A stretch of DNA of 34,610 nt from an uncultured Prevotella sp. Its GTDB lineage: Bacteria > Bacteroidota > Bacteroidia > Bacteroidales > Bacteroidaceae. Shown one piece after another: positions 32,844 to 34,610 of the stretch (positions are counted from its first letter, which is position 1; every line of letters starts with the position of its first letter). The DNA is taken from the NCBI GenBank assembly GCA_900550035.1, contig URQS01000034.1, forward strand, positions 1 to 34,610. Direction: 5' to 3'. Both the position numbers and the translations under genes were made by a program. The notes below the pieces were generated by a model that was not told where the DNA came from, ran no database searches, and saw only the letters and a program-made list of their open reading frames with translations.

Positions 32844-34007
32844 TTAAATACCAAAGATATTTCCGCCACTAGATGTTGTTTGTCCACTCAAAACATCACT
32901 AATGTTAATACTGCTGCAGTCTCCAGCAAAATTGTTGAGATATGCAGAACGTGAACCGCTATATGTAAGATAGAGGTTATTTCGGCTTCTTGTCATAGCA
33001 ACCATAAATAGAGTACGACTTAGTCTTTCACTACTATTGATGTATAAAGACTGACTTAAACCAGGAAGAAACACATTATCAAAATCCAATCCCTTTGAGC
33101 TATGGTAGGTCATAACACAAATCTTACCTCCGCCTTCTGTAAAAGAACCATATCCGTTACCCACATATTGGAGTTTTATGCCATTAGTTCTAAGGTAAGA
33201 GTTGAGTTCGTTGTAATCAACTTTTCCCCATCTATTCAACTGTACAGACCATTGACTCTTATCTAATGCTGTAAGAGCCATTTGAAAGAATTCCAAAACC
33301 TTTTGATGAGAGGGGATAAGAATAGCTGCAGTTTCACCGATATTAACAGCTTTTTGTGCTTCCGTCATAATGTACTTGGCTTCTTGCTCAGCTGAGTTTG
33401 CAGAGCACAAACGTATTTGTGTAGTACGCTTTGTCATATCGCGACGTGCGGTGAAAATATTCATATTAGGCATGAATTTTTCAACGGCAGCGATGATAGA
33501 ACTTGAAAGACGATGGATGATACCAAGTTCGAAATCATAACAGTTCAAAAGCGAAGTGATTTGTGAAGGAGAAACAGTAGCCTCTCTGTATTTAGGATCA
33601 ATCTCAAAAATAGATTGGTTTTCGTCTCCGGCAACAATTACATGTTTTGCTCTACTATTCATTGTAGCCAAAACCCTACCAGTCATATCCTGTACCTCAT
33701 CGCTAAGTATGTAGTCATAGTTAGATGAGCTATCCATAAATTCATAGTACGTCATAATATTGGCAGGAACACCCATTTCCACAAATGCAGCCTTAAACAT
33801 CGCAATCAAGGAATGAGTAAAGACAACAACAGCAACCTTTGCGTTGGGGTCTTTTCTCTTAATGTGCTTCATTGTATATGCTAATAAAACAGACTTGCCT
33901 GAACCAGGAAATCCCTTAATCCAAACATTTTTCTGATTGATGTCGACATTTTCGACAAAATCACGCTGCTGGTCATCCAACATATTTTCAGGAACTAGCC
34001 ATGCCAT
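32844..34007 (-). CDS. Compact SF1 (UvrD/Rep-like) helicase
   Basis: At 387 residues it is about half the length of UvrD but keeps the main motifs: Q-motif LDDQQRDF (10-17), Walker A GFPGSGKS (32-39), motif II DEVQD (103-107), motif III GDENQSIF (127-134), motif IV-like HRLSSSI (165-171), motif V MTYHSSKGLDFD (299-310) and motif VI VAMTRSRNNLYLTYS (336-350). The 1B and 2B insertions and any nuclease domain are missing. The tail is polar and Gly/Ser-rich. Such minimal helicases resemble those in defence modules. It follows a TPR gene by 20 bases and is itself followed at 2 bases by an unrecognised gene. Activity cannot be read from the sequence, but all catalytic residues seem intact. Confidence 0.85.
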   Translation of the reverse strand: MAWLVPENMLDDQQRDFVENVDINQKNVWIKGFPGSGKSVLLAYTMKHIKRKDPNAKVAVVVFTHSLIAMFKAAFVEMGVPANIMTYYEFMDSSSNYDYILSDEVQDMTGRVLATMNSRAKHVIVAGDENQSIFEIDPKYREATVSPSQITSLLNCYDFELGIIHRLSSSIIAAVEKFMPNMNIFTARRDMTKRTTQIRLCSANSAEQEAKYIMTEAQKAVNIGETAAILIPSHQKVLEFFQMALTALDKSQWSVQLNRWGKVDYNELNSYLRTNGIKLQYVGNGYGSFTEGGGKICVMTYHSSKGLDFDNVFLPGLSQSLYINSSERLSRTLFMVAMTRSRNNLYLTYSGSRSAYLNNFAGDCSSINISDVLSGQTTSSGGNIFGI

Positions 34008-34027
34008 AATTTCACAGACTTATTAGT

Positions 34028-34610
34028 TTATAATATTGTTAAAGATTTTGTTCTTGTTTGAGTTAAATTTTCCTCGTCGTAATAGGTTGTTTGCTCAATT
34101 TTCGGCTTTGCACTTCTTATCTCATAAGCTTTGTCTTTCTTTCCTAATTCCTCTGCAACGGAAGCGAACCAACCATAGTCAGAATTATAAAAAAGATTTG
34201 CCTTCCATTTTTGTTCATATTTGTCATATGCGATTTGGAATTTTTCTTTAGCCTCAGACTCCTTACCTTCACGTTTATCAAGCCTTCCCAGCAAAATATT
34301 AATGCAAGGTTCAAAAGGGTTGAGTTCATAAGCCTTGTTCAAATATTGTCTTGCTCTTTTCAAGTCCCTGTAGAAAAGAGTATTGCCAAGATTGAAGTTT
34401 GCCCAATAGTCATTAGGATTATGGTCAAGTGCTCGTTCAAAGAAATCTATAGCCTTATCTCTATTGCCGGAATTATGGTAATAAACGCCGATAAGGTTAT
34501 ACTCTTCTGGATTAGGATATATTTCGTTTTGCTGTTCGAGAGTCTCGGCAGCTTTGAAATCGTTTCCTGCATCTTCATAGGCTTTTCTGAGAGAAATCAA
34601 GCAATTCTTT
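34028..34610 (-). CDS. TPR protein, 5' end beyond the window
   Basis: The frame is open to the window edge (KNCLISLRKAYEDAGNDFKA), so the true start lies outside; TTG at 34600 would only start a truncated product. The visible 190 residues contain at least three TPR-type helix pairs: EEYNLIGVYYHNSGNRDKAI, WANFNLGNTLFYRDLKRARQ and INILLGRLDKREGKESEAKE. A polar C-terminus follows. It could be the sensor or scaffold half of a larger protein whose N-terminal domain is unseen. It is the first visible gene of the five-gene run, 20 bases before the helicase. Confidence 0.75.
   Translation of the reverse strand, partial: KNCLISLRKAYEDAGNDFKAAETLEQQNEIYPNPEEYNLIGVYYHNSGNRDKAIDFFERALDHNPNDYWANFNLGNTLFYRDLKRARQYLNKAYELNPFEPCINILLGRLDKREGKESEAKEKFQIAYDKYEQKWKANLFYNSDYGWFASVAEELGKKDKAYEIRSAKPKIEQTTYYDEENLTQTRTKSLTIL

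Overview
The window looks like a chromosomal segment of a Bacteroidota bacterium, most likely Prevotella/Segatella-like. The reasons are a SusC/SusD outer-membrane pair with DUF4843 and PKD-like lipoproteins, promoters matching the Bacteroidota -7 consensus TAnnTTTG, a PyrK/PyrDB dihydroorotate dehydrogenase, a four-subunit 2-oxoacid:ferredoxin oxidoreductase pointing to an anaerobe, and short dispersed repeats typical of that group. No rRNA, tRNA, CRISPR array or insertion sequence was seen.

Layout. 1-1140: gene-poor, repeat-rich DNA with the remnant of a TlpA-like gene. 1144-9490 (minus): a nutrient-uptake operon in the order susC, susD, DUF4843 lipoprotein, PKD-like lipoprotein, secreted thioredoxin. 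9690-14930 (minus): ffh, folD, a small TPR gene, a ferredoxin and the alpha, beta and gamma subunits of a 2-ketoacid:ferredoxin oxidoreductase, closed by a terminator. 15191-19123 (minus): recJ then recQ, with an inverted pair of GC-rich repeats, one copy translated as part of RecQ. 19443-20645 (plus): a secreted sialidase. 20766-22701 (minus): groES-groEL, with a one-base deletion in groEL. 22988-24663 (plus): pyrK-pyrD, overlapping, with a strong terminator.

24970-34610: an accessory island, visibly more AT-rich and with different codon use. It holds an AAA15/OLD-like ATPase plus TOPRIM/RloB-like two-gene cassette, an ApeA-like HEPN protein, an AlbA_2/Schlafen-type ATP-binding regulator, a decayed AlbA_2 gene, and a tight five-gene operon (TPR protein, compact SF1 helicase, two unrecognised proteins, TerB-like protein) that continues past the window end. 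The first modules resemble known anti-phage architectures. The five-gene operon matches no system I can name and is the best candidate for something undescribed. The defence role is inferred from domains and clustering; nothing in the sequence proves it.

The housekeeping blocks are conventional: redox metabolism (oxidoreductase, PyrK), protein targeting (Ffh), folding (GroES/EL), DNA repair (RecJ/RecQ) and pyrimidine and folate C1 metabolism.
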